Shown: positions 38,287 to 53,653, counted from the first letter of the stretch. The stretch: DNA of 64,000 nt from Micromussa lordhowensis (GCA_964020085.1 CAXHUQ010001446.1:23001-87000); one strand, 5' to 3'. Notes: generated by a model not told the origin, from the letters alone. Translations and numbers: made by a program.

Positions 38287-40516
38287 CTGTGCTTTACAGA
38301 CTTGGATCTGCATCTTTTAGGCACATTTTACGTGAAATGTTGATTTATGACTGAAAAACACAGTTTTGGGTTCTGGAGATGTAAAGACTGGAAAAAGCAC
38401 CTTTCAATCAAATCAGACATCAAATGGCGATTTTGGCTCAAAAACACAGCTTTGGCTGTTGTAAGCTGTAAAAAATTGAAACTGACCAATTTGACGTAAA
38501 ATGTCGGTTATGACTAAAAACACAGTTTTCGCTTCTGTAAGATGTTGAGACTACAAAATATACATTGAGCCAAATTGAACCTAAAATGTTGTTTCATACA
38601 TTTAAAGTCTAATTTGGTTGGAAGGGCTTTTTCTATTCTTAACATCTTTCAGCGAAACTGTGCTGTACAGACTTGGATCTGCATCTTTTAGGCAAATTTT
38701 ACGTGAAATGTCGATTATGTTTAAAAAACACAGTTTTGGGTTCTGCAGATGTAAAGACTTTAAAAAGCACTTTTCAATCAAATCAGACATCAAATGGCGA
38801 TTTTGGCTCAAAAACACAGCTTTGGCTGCTGTAAAATGTAAAAAATTGAAAGTGACCAATTTGACGTGAAATGTCGATTATGGCTGAAAACACAGTTTTC
38901 GCTTCTGTAAGATGTTAAGACTACAAAATATACTTTGCAGTCAAATTGGACCTAAAATGTTGTTTTATACCTTTGACGTTTAATTTGTATGGAAAGCCCG
39001 TTTTCTATTCTTAACATCTTTAAGCGAAACTGTGCTGTACAGACTTAAATCTGCATCTTTTAGGCAAATTTTACGTGAAATGTTGATTATGTCTCACAAA
39101 CACAGTTTTGGGTTCTGCAGATGTAAAGACCTGAAAAAGCACCTTTCAATCAAATCAGACATCAAATGGCGATTTTGGCTCAAAAACACAGCTTTGGCTG
39201 TTGTAAGCTGTAAAAAATTGAAAGTGACCAATTTGACGTGAAATGTCGATTATGGCTGAAAACACAGTTTTCGCTTCTGTAAGATGTTAAGACTACAAAA
39301 TATACTTTGCAGCCAAATTGGACATAAAATGTTGTTTTATACGTTTGACGTTTAATTTGATTGGAAAGCCCGTTTTCCATTCTTAACATGTTTAAGCGAA
39401 ACTGTGCTTTACAGACTTGGATCTGCATCTTTTAGGCACATTTTACGTGAAATGTTGATTTATGACTGAAAAACACAGTTTTGGGTTCTGGAGATGTAAA
39501 GACTGGAAAAAGCACCTTTCAATCAAATCAGACATCAAATGGCGATTTTGGCTCAAAAACACAGCTTTGGCTGTTGTAAGCTGTAAAAAATTGAAACTGA
39601 CCAATTTGACGTAAAATGTCGGTTATGACTAAAAACACAGTTTTCGCTTCTGTAAGATGTTGAGACTACAAAATATACATTGAGCCAAATTGAACCTAAA
39701 ATGTTGTTTCATACATTTAAAGTCTAATTTGGTTGGAAGGGCTTTTTCTATTCTTAACATCTTTCAGCGAAACTGTGCTGTACAGACTTGGATCTGCATC
39801 TTTTAGGCAAATTTTACGTGAAATGTCGATTATGTTTAAAAAACACAGTTTTGGGTTCTGCAGATGTAAAGACTTTAAAAAGCACTTTTCAATCAAATCA
39901 GACATCAAATGGCGATTTTGGCTCAAAAACACAGCTTTGGCTGCTGTAAAATGTAAAAAATTGAAAGTGACCAATTTGACGTGAAATGTCGATTATGGCT
40001 GAAAACACAGTTTTCGCTTCTGTAAGATGTTAAGACTACAAAATATACTTTGCAGTCAAATTGGACCTAAAATGTTGTTTTATACCTTTGACGTTTAATT
40101 TGTATGGAAAGCCCGTTTTCTATTCTTAACATCTTTAAGCGAAACTGTGCTGTACAGACTTAAATCTGCATCTTTTAGGCAAATTTTACGTGAAATGTTG
40201 ATTATGTCTCACAAACACAGTTTTGGGTTCTGCAGATGTAAAGACCTGAAAAAGCACCTTTCAATCAAATCAGACATCAAATGGCGATTTTGGCTCAAAA
40301 ACACAGCTTTGGCTGTTGTAAGCTGTAAAAAATTGAAAGTGACCAATTTGACGTGAAATGTCGATTATGGCTGAAAACACAGTTTTCGCTTCTGTAAGAT
40401 GTTAAGACTACAAAATATACTTTGCAGCCAAATTGGACATAAAATGTTGTTTTATACGTTTGACGTTTAATTTGATTGGAAAGCCCGTTTTCCATTCTTA
40501 ACATCTTTAAGCGAAA
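38287..40516 (+). repeat. Three-monomer HOR duplicated in macro-copy 2 (1,115 bp period)
   Basis: 38,287-39,401 and 39,402-40,516 match each other and the single copy starting at 11,143. Shared markers are GTCGGTTATGAC, TTGAACC and the GACTTAAATCTGC variant. This block accounts for the offset step from 27,144 to 28,259. Confidence 0.8.
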
Positions 40517-43115
40517 CTGTGCTGTACAGACTTGGATCTGCATCTTTTAGGCAAATTTTACGTGAAATGTTGATTATGTCTCAAAAACACAGTTTTGGGT
40601 TCTGCAGATGTAAAGACTGGAAAAAGCACTTTTCAATCAAATCAGATATCAAATGGCGATTTTGGCTCAAAAACACAGCTTTGGCTGTTGTAAGCTGTAA
40701 AAAATTGAAAGTGACCAATTTGACGTGAAATGTCGATTATGGCTGAAAACACAGTTTTCGCTTCTGTAAGATGTTAAGACTACAAAATATACTTTGCAGC
40801 CAAATTGGACCTAAAATGTTGTTTTATACGTTTCATGTTTAATTTGATTGGAAAGCCCGTTTTTCATTCTTAACATGTTTAAGCGAAACTGTGCTGTACA
40901 GACTTGGATCTGCATCTTTTAGGCAAATTTTACGTAAAAAATCGATTTTGTCTCAAAAACACAGTTTTGGGTTGTGCAGATGTAAACACTGGAAAAAGCA
41001 CTTTTCAATCAAATTAGACATCAAATGGCGATTTTGGCTCAAAAACACAGCTTTGGCTGTTGTAAGCTGTAAAAAATTGAAAGTGACCAATTTGACGTGA
41101 AATGTCGATTATGGCTGAAAACACAGTTTTCGCTTCTGTAAGATGTTAAGACTACAAAATATACTTTGCAGCCAAATTGGACCTAAAATGTTGTTTTATA
41201 CGTTTCATGTTTAATTTGATTGGAAAGCCCGTTTTCCATTCTTAACATGTTTAAGCGAAACTGTGCTGTACAGACTTGGATCTGCATCTTTTAGGGCAAT
41301 TTTACGTCAAAAATCGATTTTGTCTCAAAAACACAGTTTCGGGTTGTGCAGATGTAAACACTGGAAAAAGCATTTTCAATCAAATTAGACATCAAATGGC
41401 GATTTTGGCTCAAAAACACAGCTTTGGCTGTTGTAAGCTGTAAAAAATTGAAACTGACCAATTTGACGTAAAATGTCGATTATGGCTAAAAACACAGTTT
41501 TCGCTTCTGTAAGATGTTGAGACTACAAAATGTACATTGAGCCAAATTGGACCTAAAATGATGTTTCAAACATTTAAAGTCTAATTTGGTTGGAAGGGCT
41601 TTTTCTATTCTTAACATCTTTCAGCGAAACTGTGCTGTACAGACTTGGATCTGCATCTTTTAGGCAAATTTTACGTGAAATGTCGATTATGTTTAAAAAA
41701 CACAGTTTTGGGTCCTGCAGATGTAAAGACTTTAAAAAGCACTTTTCAATCAAATCAGACATCAAATGGGGATTTGGCTCAAAAACACAGCTTTGGCTGC
41801 TGTAAAATGTAAAAAATTGAAACTGACCAATTTGACGTGAAATGTCGATTATGGCTGAAAACACAGTTTTCGCTTCTGTAAGATGTTAAGACTACAAAAT
41901 ATACTTTGCAGTCAAATTGGACCTAAAATGTTGTTTTATACCTTTGACGTTTAATTTGTATGGAAAGCCCGTTTTTTATTCTTAACATCTTTAAGCGAAA
42001 CTGTGCTGTACAGACTTGGATCTGCATCTTTTAGGCAAATTTTACGTGAAATGTTGATTATGTCTCAAAAACACAGTTTTGGGTTCTGCAGATGTAAAGA
42101 CTGGAAAAAGCACTTTTCAATCAAATCAGACATCAAATGGCGATTTTGGCTCAAAAACACAGCTTTGGCTGTTGTAAGCTGTAAAAAATTGAAAGTGACC
42201 AATTTGACGTGAAATGTCGATTATGGCTGAAAACACAGTTTTCGCTTCTGTAAGATGTTAAGACTACAAAGTATACTTTGCAACCAAATTGGACCTAAAA
42301 TGTTGTTTCATAAATTTAAAGTCTAATTTGATTGGAAAGCGCTTTTTCCATTCTTAACATCTTTCAGCGAAACTGTGCTGTACAGACTTGGATCTGCATC
42401 TTTTAGGCACATTTTACGTGAAATGTCGATTATGTTTAAAAAACACAGTTTTGGGTTCTGCAGATGTAAAGACTGGAAAAAGCACTTTTCAATCAAATCA
42501 GATATCAAATGGCGATTTTGGCTCAAAAACACAGCTTTGGCTGTTGTAAGCTGTAAAAAATTGAAAGTGACCAATTTGACGTGAAATGTCGATTATGGCT
42601 GAAAACACAGTTTTCGCTTCTGTAAGATGTTAAGACTACAAAATATACTTTGCAGCCAAATTGGACCTAAAATGTTGTTTTAAACGTTTGACGTTTAATT
42701 TGATTGGAAAGCCCGTTTTCCATTCTTAACATGTTTAAGCGAAACTGTGCTTTACAGACTTGGATCTGCATCTTTTAGGCACATTTTACGTGAAATTTTG
42801 ATTTATGACTGAAAAACACAGTTTTGGGTTCTGGAGATGTAAAGACTGGAAAAAGCACCTTTCAATCAAATCAGATATCAAATGGCGATTTTGGCTCAAA
42901 AACACAGCTTTGGCTGTTGTAAGCTGTAAAAAATTGAAACTGACCAATTTGACGTAAAATGTCGATTATGGCTAAAAACACAGTTTTCGCTTCTGTAAGA
43001 TGTTGAGACTACAATATGTACATTGAGCCAAATTGGACCTAAAATGTTGTTTCAAACATTTAAAGTCTAATTTGGTTGGAAGGGCTTTTTCCATTCTTAA
43101 CATCTTTCAGCGAAA

Positions 43116-43377
43116 CTGTGCTGTACAGACTTGGATCTGCATCTTTTAGGCACATTTTACGTGAAATGTCGATTATGTTTAAAAAAACACAGTTTTGGGT
43201 TCTGCAGATGTAAAGACTGAAAAAAGCACCTTTCAATCAAATCAGACATCAAATGGCGATTTTGGCTCAAAACCACAGCTTTGGCTGTTGTAAGCTGTAA
43301 AAAATTGATGTTTTATACGTTTGACGTTTAATTTGATTGGAAAGCCCGTTTTCCATTCTTAACATGTTTAAGCGAAA
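43116..43377 (+). repeat. Truncated 262-bp monomer (macro-copy 2)
   Basis: Counterpart of 14,857 at offset 28,259, with the same join. Confidence 0.9.
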
Positions 43378-45387
43378 CTGTGCTTTACAGACTTGGAGCT
43401 GCATCTTTTAGGCAAATTTTACGTGAAATGTCGATTATGTTTAAAAAACACAGTTTTGGGTTCTGCAGATGTAAAAACTTTAAAAAGCACTTTTCAATCA
43501 AATCAGACATCAAATGGCGATTTTGGCTCAAAAACACAGCTTTGGCTGCTGTAAAATGTAAAAAATTGAAACTGACCAATTTGACGTGAAATGTCGATTA
43601 TGGCTGAAAACACAGTTTTCGCTTCTGTAAGATGTTAAGACTACAAAATATACTTTGCAGTCAAATTGGACCTAAAATGTTGTTTTATACCTTTGACGTT
43701 TAATTTGTATGGAAAGCCCGTTTTCTATTCTTAACATCTTTAAGCGAAACTGTGCTGTACAGACTTGGATCTGCATCTTTTAGGCAAATTTTACGTGAAA
43801 TGTTGATTATGTCTCACAAACACAGTTTTGGGTTCTGCAGATGTAAAGACCTGAAAAAGCACCTTTCAATCAAATCAGACATCAAATGGCGATTTTGGCT
43901 CAAAAACACAGCTTTGGCTGTTGTAAGCTGTAAAAAATTGAAAGTGACCAATTTGACGTGAAATGTCGATTATGGCTGAAAACACAGTTTTCGCTTCTGT
44001 AAGATGTTAAGACTACAAAATATACTTTGCAGCCAAATTGGACATAAAATGTTGTTTTATACGTTTGACGTTTAATTTGATTGGAAAGCCCGTTTTCCAT
44101 TCTTAACATGTTTAAGCGAAACTGTGCTGTACAGACTTGGATCTGCATCTTTTAGGCAAATTTTACGTGAAATGTTGATTATGTCTCAAAAACACAGTTT
44201 TGGGTTCTGCAGATGTAAAGACTGGAAAAAGCACTTTTCAATCAAATCAGACATCAAATGGCGATTTTGGCTCAAAACCACAGCTTTGGCTGTTGTAAGC
44301 TGTAAAAAATTGATGTTTTATACGTTTGACGTTTAATTTGATTGGAAAGCCCGTTTTCCATTCTTAACATGTTTAAGCGAAACTGTGCTTTACAGACTTG
44401 GAGCTGCATCTTTTAGGCAAATTTTACGTGAAATGTCGATTATGTTTAAAAAACACAGTTTTGGGTTCTGCAGATGTAAAAACTTTAAAAAGCACTTTTC
44501 AATCAAATCAGACATCAAATGGCGATTTTGGCTCAAAAACACAGCTTTGGCTGCTGTAAAATGTAAAAAATTGAAACTGACCAATTTGACGTGAAATGTC
44601 GATTATGGCTGAAAACACAGTTTTCGCTTCTGTAAGATGTTAAGACTACAAAATATACTTTGCAGTCAAATTGGACCTAAAATGTTGTTTTATACCTTTG
44701 ACGTTTAATTTGTATGGAAAGCCCGTTTTCTATTCTTAACATCTTTAAGCGAAACTGTGCTGTACAGACTTGGATCTGCATCTTTTAGGCAAATTTTACG
44801 TGAAATGTTGATTATGTCTCACAAACACAGTTTTGGGTTCTGCAGATGTAAAGACCTGAAAAAGCACCTTTCAATCAAATCAGACATCAAATGGCGATTT
44901 TGGCTCAAAAACACAGCTTTGGCTGTTGTAAGCTGTAAAAAATTGAAAGTGACCAATTTGACGTGAAATGTCGATTATGGCTGAAAACACAGTTTTCGCT
45001 TCTGTAAGATGTTAAGACTACAAAATATACTTTGCAGCCAAATTGGACATAAAATGTTGTTTTATACGTTTGACGTTTAATTTGATTGGAAAGCCCGTTT
45101 TCCATTCTTAACATGTTTAAGCGAAACTGTGCTGTACAGACTTGGATCTGCATCTTTTAGGCAAATTTTACGTGAAATGTTGATTATGTCTCAAAAACAC
45201 AGTTTTGGGTTCTGCAGATGTAAAGACTGGAAAAAGCACTTTTCAATCAAATCAGACATCAAATGGCGATTTTGGCTCAAAAACACAGCTTTGGCTGTTG
45301 TAAGCTGTAAAAAATTGAAAGTGACCAATTTGACGTGAAATGTCGATTATGGCTGAAAACACAGTTTTCGCTTCTGTAAGATGTTAA
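43378..45387 (+). repeat. Two 1,005-bp units (macro-copy 2)
   Basis: Same organisation as 15,119-17,128 at offset 28,259, with unit starts at 43,378 and 44,383. The duplication therefore predates the macro-duplication. Confidence 0.75.
44122..44382 (+). repeat. Truncated 261-bp monomer (macro-copy 2)
   Basis: Counterpart of 15,863 at offset 28,259, with the same join. The next monomer reads TACAGACTTGG where macro-copy 1 has TACAGCCTTGG. Confidence 0.9.
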
Positions 45388-48300
45388 GACTACAAAATAT
45401 ACTTTGCAGCCAAATTGGACCTAAAATGTTGTTTCATACATTTAAAGTCTAATTTGGTTGGAAGGGCTTTTTCTATTCTTAACATCTTTCAGCGAAACTG
45501 TGCTGTACAGACTTGGATATGCATCTTTTAGGCAAATTTTACGTGAAATGTCGATTATGTTTAAAAAACACAGTTTTGGGTTCTGCAGATGTAAAGACTG
45601 GAAAAAGCACTTTTCAATCAAATCAGATATCAAATGGCGATTTTGGCTCAAGAACACAGCTTTGGCTGTTGTAAGCTGTAAAAAATTGAAAGTGACCAAT
45701 TTGACGTGAAATGTCGATTATGGCTGAAAACACAGTTTTCGCTTCTGTAAGATGTTAAGACTACAAAATATACTTTGCAGCCAAATTGGACCTAAAATGT
45801 TGTTTTATACCTTTGACGTTTAATTTGTATAGAAAGCCCGTTTTCTATTCTTAACATCTTTAAGCGAAACTGTGCTGTACAGACTTGGATCTGGATCTTT
45901 TAGGCACATTTTACGTGAAATGTTGATTATGTCTCAAAAACACAGTTTTGGGTTCTGGAGATGTAAAGACTGGAAAAGCACCTTTCAATCAAATCAGACA
46001 TCAAATGGCGATTTTGGCTCAAAAACACAGCTTTGGCTGTTGTAAGCTGTAAAAAATTGAAACTAACCAATTTGACGTAAAATGTCGATTATGGCTAAAA
46101 ACACAGTTTTCGCTTCTGTAAGATGTTGAGACTACAAAATGTACATTGAGCCAAATTGGACCTAAAATGTTGTTTCAAACATTTAAAGTCTAATTTGGTT
46201 GGAAGGGCTTTTTCTATTCTTAACATCTTTCAGCGAAACTGTGCTGTACAGACTTGGATCTGCATCTTTTAGGCAAATTTTACGTGAAATGTCGATTATG
46301 TTTAAAAAACACAGTTTTGGGTTCTGCAGATGTAAAGACTTTAAAAAGCACTTTTCAATCAAATCAGACATTAAATGGCGATTTTGGCTCAAAAACACAG
46401 CTTTGGCTGCTGTAAAATGTAAAAAATTGAAACTGACCAATTTGACGTGAAATGTCGATTATGGCTGAAAACACAGTTTTCGCTTCTGTAAGATGTTAAG
46501 ACTACAAAATATACTTTGCAGTCAAATTGGACCTAAAATGTTGTTTTATCCCTTTGACGGTTAATTTGTATGGAAAGCCCGTTTTCTATTCTTAACATCT
46601 TTAAGCGAAACTGTGCTGTACAGACTTGGATCTGCATCTTTTAGGCAAATTTTACGTGAAATGTTGATTATGTCTCACAAACACAGTTTTGGGTTCTGCA
46701 GATGTAAAGACCTGAAAAAGCACCTTTCAATCAAATCAGACATCAAATGGCGATTTTGGCTCAAAAACACAGCTTTGGCTGTTGTAAGCTGTAGAAAATT
46801 GAAAGTGACCAATTTGACGTGAAATGTCGATTATGGCTGAAAACACAGTTTTCGCTTCTGTAAGATGTTAAGACTACAAAATATACTTTGCAGCCAAATT
46901 GGACCTAAAATGTTGTTTTATACCTTTGACGTTTAATTTGTATGGAAAGCCCGTTTTCTATTCTTAACATCTTTAAGCGAAACTGTGCTGTACAGACTTG
47001 GATCTGCATCTTTTAGGCACATTTTACGTGAAATGTTGATTATGTCTCAAAAACACAGTTTTGGGTTCTGGAGATGTAAAGACTGGAAAAAGCACCTTTC
47101 AATCAAATCAGACATCAAATGGCGATTTTGGCTCAAAAACACAGCTTTGGCTGTTGTAAGCTGTAAAAAATTGAAACTGACCAATTTGACGTAAAATGTC
47201 GATTATGGCTAAAAACACAGTTTTCGCTTCTGTAAGATGTTGAGACTACAAAATGTACATTGAGCCAAATTGGACCTAAAATGTTGTTTCAAACATTTAA
47301 AGTCTAATTTGGTTGGAAGGGCTTTTTCTATTCTTAACATCTTTCAGCGAAACTGTGCTGTACAGACTTGGATCTGCATCTTTTAGGCAAATTTTACGTG
47401 AAATGTTGATTATGTCTCAAAAACACAGTTTTGGGTTCTGGAGATGTAAAGGCTGGAAAAAGCACCTTTCAATCAAATCAGACATCAAATGGCGATTTTG
47501 GCTCAAAAACACAGCTTTGGCTGTTGTAAGCTGTAAAAAATTGAAACTGACCAATTTGACGTAAAATGTCGATTATGGCTAAAAACACAGTTTTCGCTTC
47601 TGTAAGATGTTGAGACTACAAAATGTACATTGAGCCAAATTGGACCTAAAATGATGTTTCAAACATTTAAAGTCTAATTTGGTTGGAAGGGCTTTTTCTA
47701 TTCTTAACATCTTTCAGCGAAACTGTGCTGTACAGACTTGGATCTGCATCTTTTAGGCAAATTTTACGTGAAATGTCGATTATGTTTAAAAAACACAGTT
47801 TTGGGTTCTGCAGATGTAAAGACTTTAAAAAGCACTTTTCAATCAAATCAGACATTAAATGGCGATTTTGGCTCAAAAACACAGCTTTGGCTGCTGTAAA
47901 ATGTAAAAAATTGAAACTGACCAATTTGACGTGAAATGTCGATTATGGCTGAAAACACAGTTTTCGCTTCTGTAAGATGTTAAGACTACAAAATATACTT
48001 TGCAGTCAAATTGGACCTAAAATGTTGTTTTATCCCTTTGACGGTTAATTTGTATGGAAAGCCCGTTTTCTATTCTTAACATCTTTAAGCGAAACTGTGC
48101 TGTACAGACTTGGATCTGCATCTTTTAGGCAAATTTTACGTGAAATGTTGATTATGTCTCACAAACACAGTTTTGGGTTCTGCAGATGTAAAGACCTGAA
48201 AAAGCACCTTTCAATCAAATCAGACATCAAATGGCGATTTTGGCTCAAAAACACAGCTTTGGCTGTTGTAAGCTGTAAAAAATTGAAAGTGACCAATTTG

Positions 48301-50851
48301 ACGTGAAATGTCGATTATGGCTAAAAACACAGTTTTCGCTTCTGTAAGATGTTAAGACTACAAAATATACTTTGCAGCCAAATTGGACCTAAAATGTTGT
48401 TTTATACCTTTGACGTTTAATTTGTATGGAAAGCCCGTTTTCTATTCTTAACATCTTTAAGCGAAACTGTGCTGTACAGACTTGGATCTGCATCTTTTAG
48501 GCACATTTTACGTGAAATGTTGATTATGTCTCACAAACACAGTTTTGGGTTCTGCAGATGTAAAGACCTGAAAAAGCACCTTTCAATCAAATCAGACATC
48601 AAATGGCGATTTTGGCTCAAAAACACAGCTTTGGCTGTTGTAAGCTGTAAAAAATTGAAAGTGACCAATTTGACGTGAAATGTCGATTATGGCTAAAAAC
48701 ACAGTTTTCGCTTCTGTAAGATGTTAAGACTACAAAATATACTTTGCAGCCAAATTGGACCTAAAATGTTGTTTTATACCTTTGACGTTTAATTTGTATG
48801 GAAAGCCCGTTTTCTATTCTTAACATCTTTAAGCGAAACTGTGCTGTACAGACTTGGATCTGCATCTTTTAGGCACATTTTACGTGAAATGTTGATTATG
48901 TCTCAAAAACACAGTTTTGGGTTCTGGAGATGTAAAGACTGGAAAAAGCACCTTTCAATCAAATCAGACATCAAATGGCGATTTTGGCTCAAAAACACAG
49001 CTTTGGCTGTTGTAAGCTGTAAAAAATTGAAACTGACCAATTTGACGTAAAATGTCGATTATGGCTAAAAACACAGTTTTCGCTTCTGTAAGATGTTGAG
49101 ACTACAAAATGTACATTGAGCCAAATTGGACCTAAAATGTTGTTTCAAACATTTAAAGTCTAATTTGGTTGGAAGGGCTTTTTCTATTCTTAACATCTTT
49201 CAGCGAAACTGTGCTGTACAGACTTGGATCTGCATCTTTTAGGCAAATTTTACGTGAAATGTTGATTATGTCTCAAAAACACAGTTTTGGGTTCTGGAGA
49301 TGTAAAGGCTGGAAAAAGCACCTTTCAATCAAATCAGACATCAAATGGCGATTTTGGCTCAAAAACACAGCTTTGGCTGTTGTAAGCTGTAAAAAATTGA
49401 AACTGACCAATTTGACGTAAAATGTCGATTATGGCTAAAAACACAGTTTTCGCTTCTGTAAGATGTTGAGACTACAAAATGTACATTGAGCCAAATTGGA
49501 CCTAAAATGTTGTTTCAAACATTTAAAGTCTAATTTGGTTGGAAGGGCTTTTTCTATTCTTAACATCTTTCAGCGAAACTGTGCTGTACAGACTTGGATC
49601 TGCATCTTTTAGGCAAATTTTACGTGAAATGTCGATTATGTTTAAAAAACACAGTTTTGGGTTCTGCAGATGTAAAGACTTTAAAAAGCACTTTTCAATC
49701 AAATCAGACATTAACTGGCGATTTTGGCTCAAAAACACAGCTTTGGCTGCTGTAAAATGTAAAAAATTGAAACTGACCAATTTGACGTGAAATGTCGATT
49801 ATGGCTGAAAACACAGTTTTCGCTTCTGTAAGATGTTAAGACTACAAAGTATACTTTGCAGTCAAATTGGACCTAAAATGTTGTTTTATTCCTTTGACGG
49901 ATAATTTGTATGGAAAGCCCGTTTTCTATTCTTAACATCTTTAAGCGAAACTGTGCTGTACAGACTTGGATCTGCATCTTTTAGGCACATTTTACGTGAA
50001 ATGTTGATTATGTCTCAAAAACACAGTTTTGGGTTCTGGAGATGTAAAGACTGGAAAAAGCACCTTTCAATCAAATCAGACATCAAATGGCGATTTTGGC
50101 TCAAAAACACAGCTTTGGCTGTTGTAAGCTGTAAAAAATTGAAACTGACCAATTTGACGTAAAATGTCGATTATGGCTAAAAACACAGTTTTCGCTTCTG
50201 TAAGATGTTGAGACTACAAAATGTACATTGAGCCAAATTGGACCTAAAATGTTGTTTCAAACATTTAAAGTCTAATTTTGTTGGAAGGGCATTTTCTATT
50301 CTTAACATCTTTCAGCGAAACTGTGCTGTACAGACTTGGATCTGCATCTTTTAGGCAAATTTTACGTGAAATGTCGATTATGTTTAAAAAACACAGTTTT
50401 GGGTTCTGCAGATGTAAAGACTTTAAAAAGCACTTTTCAATCAAATCAGACATCAAATGGCGATTTTGGCTCAAAAACACAGCTTTGGCTGCTGTAAAAT
50501 GTAAAAAATTGAAACTGACCAATTTGACGTGAAATGTTGATTATGGCTGAAAACACAGTTTTCGCTTCTGTAAGATGTTAAGACTACAAAATATACTTTG
50601 CAGTCAAATTGGACCTAAAATGTTGTTTTATACCTTTGACGTTTAATTTGTATGGAAAGCCCGTTTTCTATTCTTAACATCTTTAAGCGAAACTGTGCTG
50701 TACAGACTTGGATCTGCATCTTTTAGGCAAATTTTACGTGAAATGTTGATTATGTCTCACAAACACAGTTTTGGGTTCTGCAGATGTAAAGACCTGAAAA
50801 AGCACCTTTCAATCAAATCAGACATCAAATGGCGATTTTGGCTCAAAAACA

Positions 50852-50864
50852 CAGCTTTAAGCTG
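50852..50864 (+). other. Same 9-bp deletion in macro-copy 2
   Basis: Identical to 25,933-25,945 at offset 24,919. A rare private marker shared by the two macro-copies supports their common origin. Confidence 0.85.
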
Positions 50865-51053
50865 TAAAAAATTGAAACTGACCAATTTGACGTAAAATAT
50901 CGATTATGGCTAAAAACACAGTTTTCGCTTCTGTAAGATGTTGAGACTACAAAATGTACATTGAGCCAAATTGGACCTAAAATGTTGTTTCAAACATTTA
51001 AAGTCTAATTTGGTTGGAAGGGCTTTTTCTATTCTTAACATCTTTCAGCGAAA

Positions 51054-53653
51054 CTGTGCTGTACAGACTTGGATCTGCATCTTTTAGGCAAATTTTACGT
51101 GAAATGTCGATTATGTTTAAAAAACACAGTTTTGGGTCCTGCAGATGTAAAGACTTTAAAAAGCACTTTTCAATCAAATCAGACATCAAATGGCGATTTG
51201 GCTCAAAAACACAGCTTTGGCTGCTGTAAAATGTAAAAAATTGAAACTGACCAATTTGACGTGAAATGTCGATTATGGCTGAAAACACAGTTTTCGCTTC
51301 TGTAAGATGTTAAGACTACAAAATATACTTTGCAGTCAAATTGGACCTAAAATGTTGTTTTATACCTTTGACGTTTAATTTGTATGGAAAGCCCGTTTTC
51401 TATTCTTAACATCTTTAAGCGAAACTGTGCTGTACAGACTTGGATCTGCATCTTTTAGGCAAATTTTACGTGAAATGTTGATTATGTCTCAAAAACACAG
51501 TTTTGGGTTCTGCAGATGTAAAGACTGGAAAAAGCACTTTTCAATCAAATCAGACATCAAATGGCGATTTTGGCTCAAAAACACAGCTTTGGCTGTTGTA
51601 AGCTGTAAAAAATTGAAAGTGACCAATTTGACGTGAAATGTCGATTATGGCTGAAAACACAGTTTTCGCTTCTGTAAGATGTTAAGACTACAAAGTATAC
51701 TTTGCAACCAAATTGGACCTAAAATGTTGTTTCATAAATTTAACGTCTAATTTGATTGGAAAGCGCTTTTTCCATTCTTAACATCTTTCAGCGAAACTGT
51801 GCTGTACAGACTTGGATCTGCATCTTTTAGGCACATTTTACGTGAAATGTCGATTATGTTTAAAAAAACACAGTTTTGGGTTCTGCAGATGTAAAGACTG
51901 GAAAAAGCACCTTTCAATCAAATCAGACATCAAATGGCGATTTTGGCTCAAAAACACAGCTTTGCCTGTTGTAAGCTGTAAAAAATTGAAACTGACCAAT
52001 TTGACGTAAAATGTCGATTATGGCTAAAAACACAGTTTTCGCTTCTGTAAGATGTTGAGACTACAAAATATCGATTGAGCCAAATTGAACCTAAAATGTT
52101 GTTTCATACATTTAAAGTCTAATTTGGTTGGAAGGGCTTTTTCTATTCTTAACATCTTTCAGCGAAACTGTGCTGTACAGACTTGGATCTGCATCTTTTA
52201 GGCAAATTTTACGTGAAATGTCGATTATGTTTAAAAAACACAGTTTTGGGTTCTGCAGATGTAAAGACCTGAAAAAGCACCTTTCAATCAAATCAGACAT
52301 CAAATGGCGATTTTGGCTCAAAAACACAGCTTTGGCTGTTGTAAGCTGTAAAAAATTGAAAGTGACCAATTTGACGTGAAATGTCGATTATGGCTGAAAA
52401 CACAGTTTTCGCTTCTGTAAGATGTTAAGACTACAAAATATACTTTGCAGCCAAATTGGACCTAAAATGTTGTTTTATACCTTTGGCGTTTAATTTGTAT
52501 GGAAAGCCCGTTTTTTATTCTTAACATCTTTAAGCGAAACTGTGCTTTACAGACTTGGATCTGCATCTTTTAGGCAAATTTTACGTGAAATGTTGATTAC
52601 GTCTCACAAACACAGTTTTGGGTTCTGCAGATGTAAAGACCTGAAAAAGCACCTTTTAATCAAATCAGACATCAAATGGCGATTTTGGCTCAAAAACACA
52701 GCTTTGGCTGTTGTAAGCTGTAAAAAATTGAAAGTGACCAATTTGACGTAAAATGTCGATTATGGCTAAAAACACAGTTTTCGCTTCTGTAAGATGTTGA
52801 GATTACAAAATATACATTGAGCCAAATTGAACCTAAAATGTTGTTTCATACATTTAAAGTCTAATTTGATTGGAAAGCGCTTTTTCCATTCTTAACATCT
52901 TTCAGCGAAACTGTGCTGAACAGACTTGGATCTGCATCTTTTAGGCAAATTTTACGTGAAATGTCGATTATGTTTAAAAAACACAGTTTTGGGTTCTGCA
53001 GATGTAAAGACTGGAAAAAGCACTTTTCAATCAAATCAGATATCAAATGGCGATTTTGGCTCAAAAACACAGCTTTGGCTGTTGTAAGCTGTAAAAAATT
53101 GAAAGTGACCAATTTGACGTGAAATGTCGATTATGGCTGAAAACACAGTTTTCGCTTCTGTAAGATGTTAAGACTACAAAATATACTTTGCAGCCAAATT
53201 GGACCTAAAATGTTGTTTTATACGTTTGACGTTTAATTTGATTGGAAAGCCCGTTTTCCATTCTTAACATGTTTAAGCGAAACTGTGCTTTACAGACTTG
53301 GATCTGCATCTTTTAGGCACATTTTACGTGAAATGTTGATTTATGACTCAAAAACACAGTTTTGGGTTCTGGAGATGTAAAGACTGGAAAAAGCACCTTT
53401 CAATCAAATCAGACATCAAATGGCGATTTTGGCTCAAAAACACAGCTTTGGCTGTTGTAAGCTGTAAAAACTTGAAACTGACCAATTTGACGTAAAATGT
53501 CGATTATGGCTAAAAACACAGTTTTCGCTTCTGTAAGATGTTGAGACTACAAAATGTACATTGAGCCAAATTGGACCTAAAATGTTGTTTCAAACATTTA
53601 AAGTCTAATTTGGTTGGAAGGGCTTTTTCTATTCTTAACATCTTTCAGCGAAA
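51054..53653 (+). repeat. Seven-monomer HOR unit, macro-copy 2
   Basis: Counterpart of 26,135-28,734 at offset 24,919, with the same rare variants in the same order. Confidence 0.8.
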
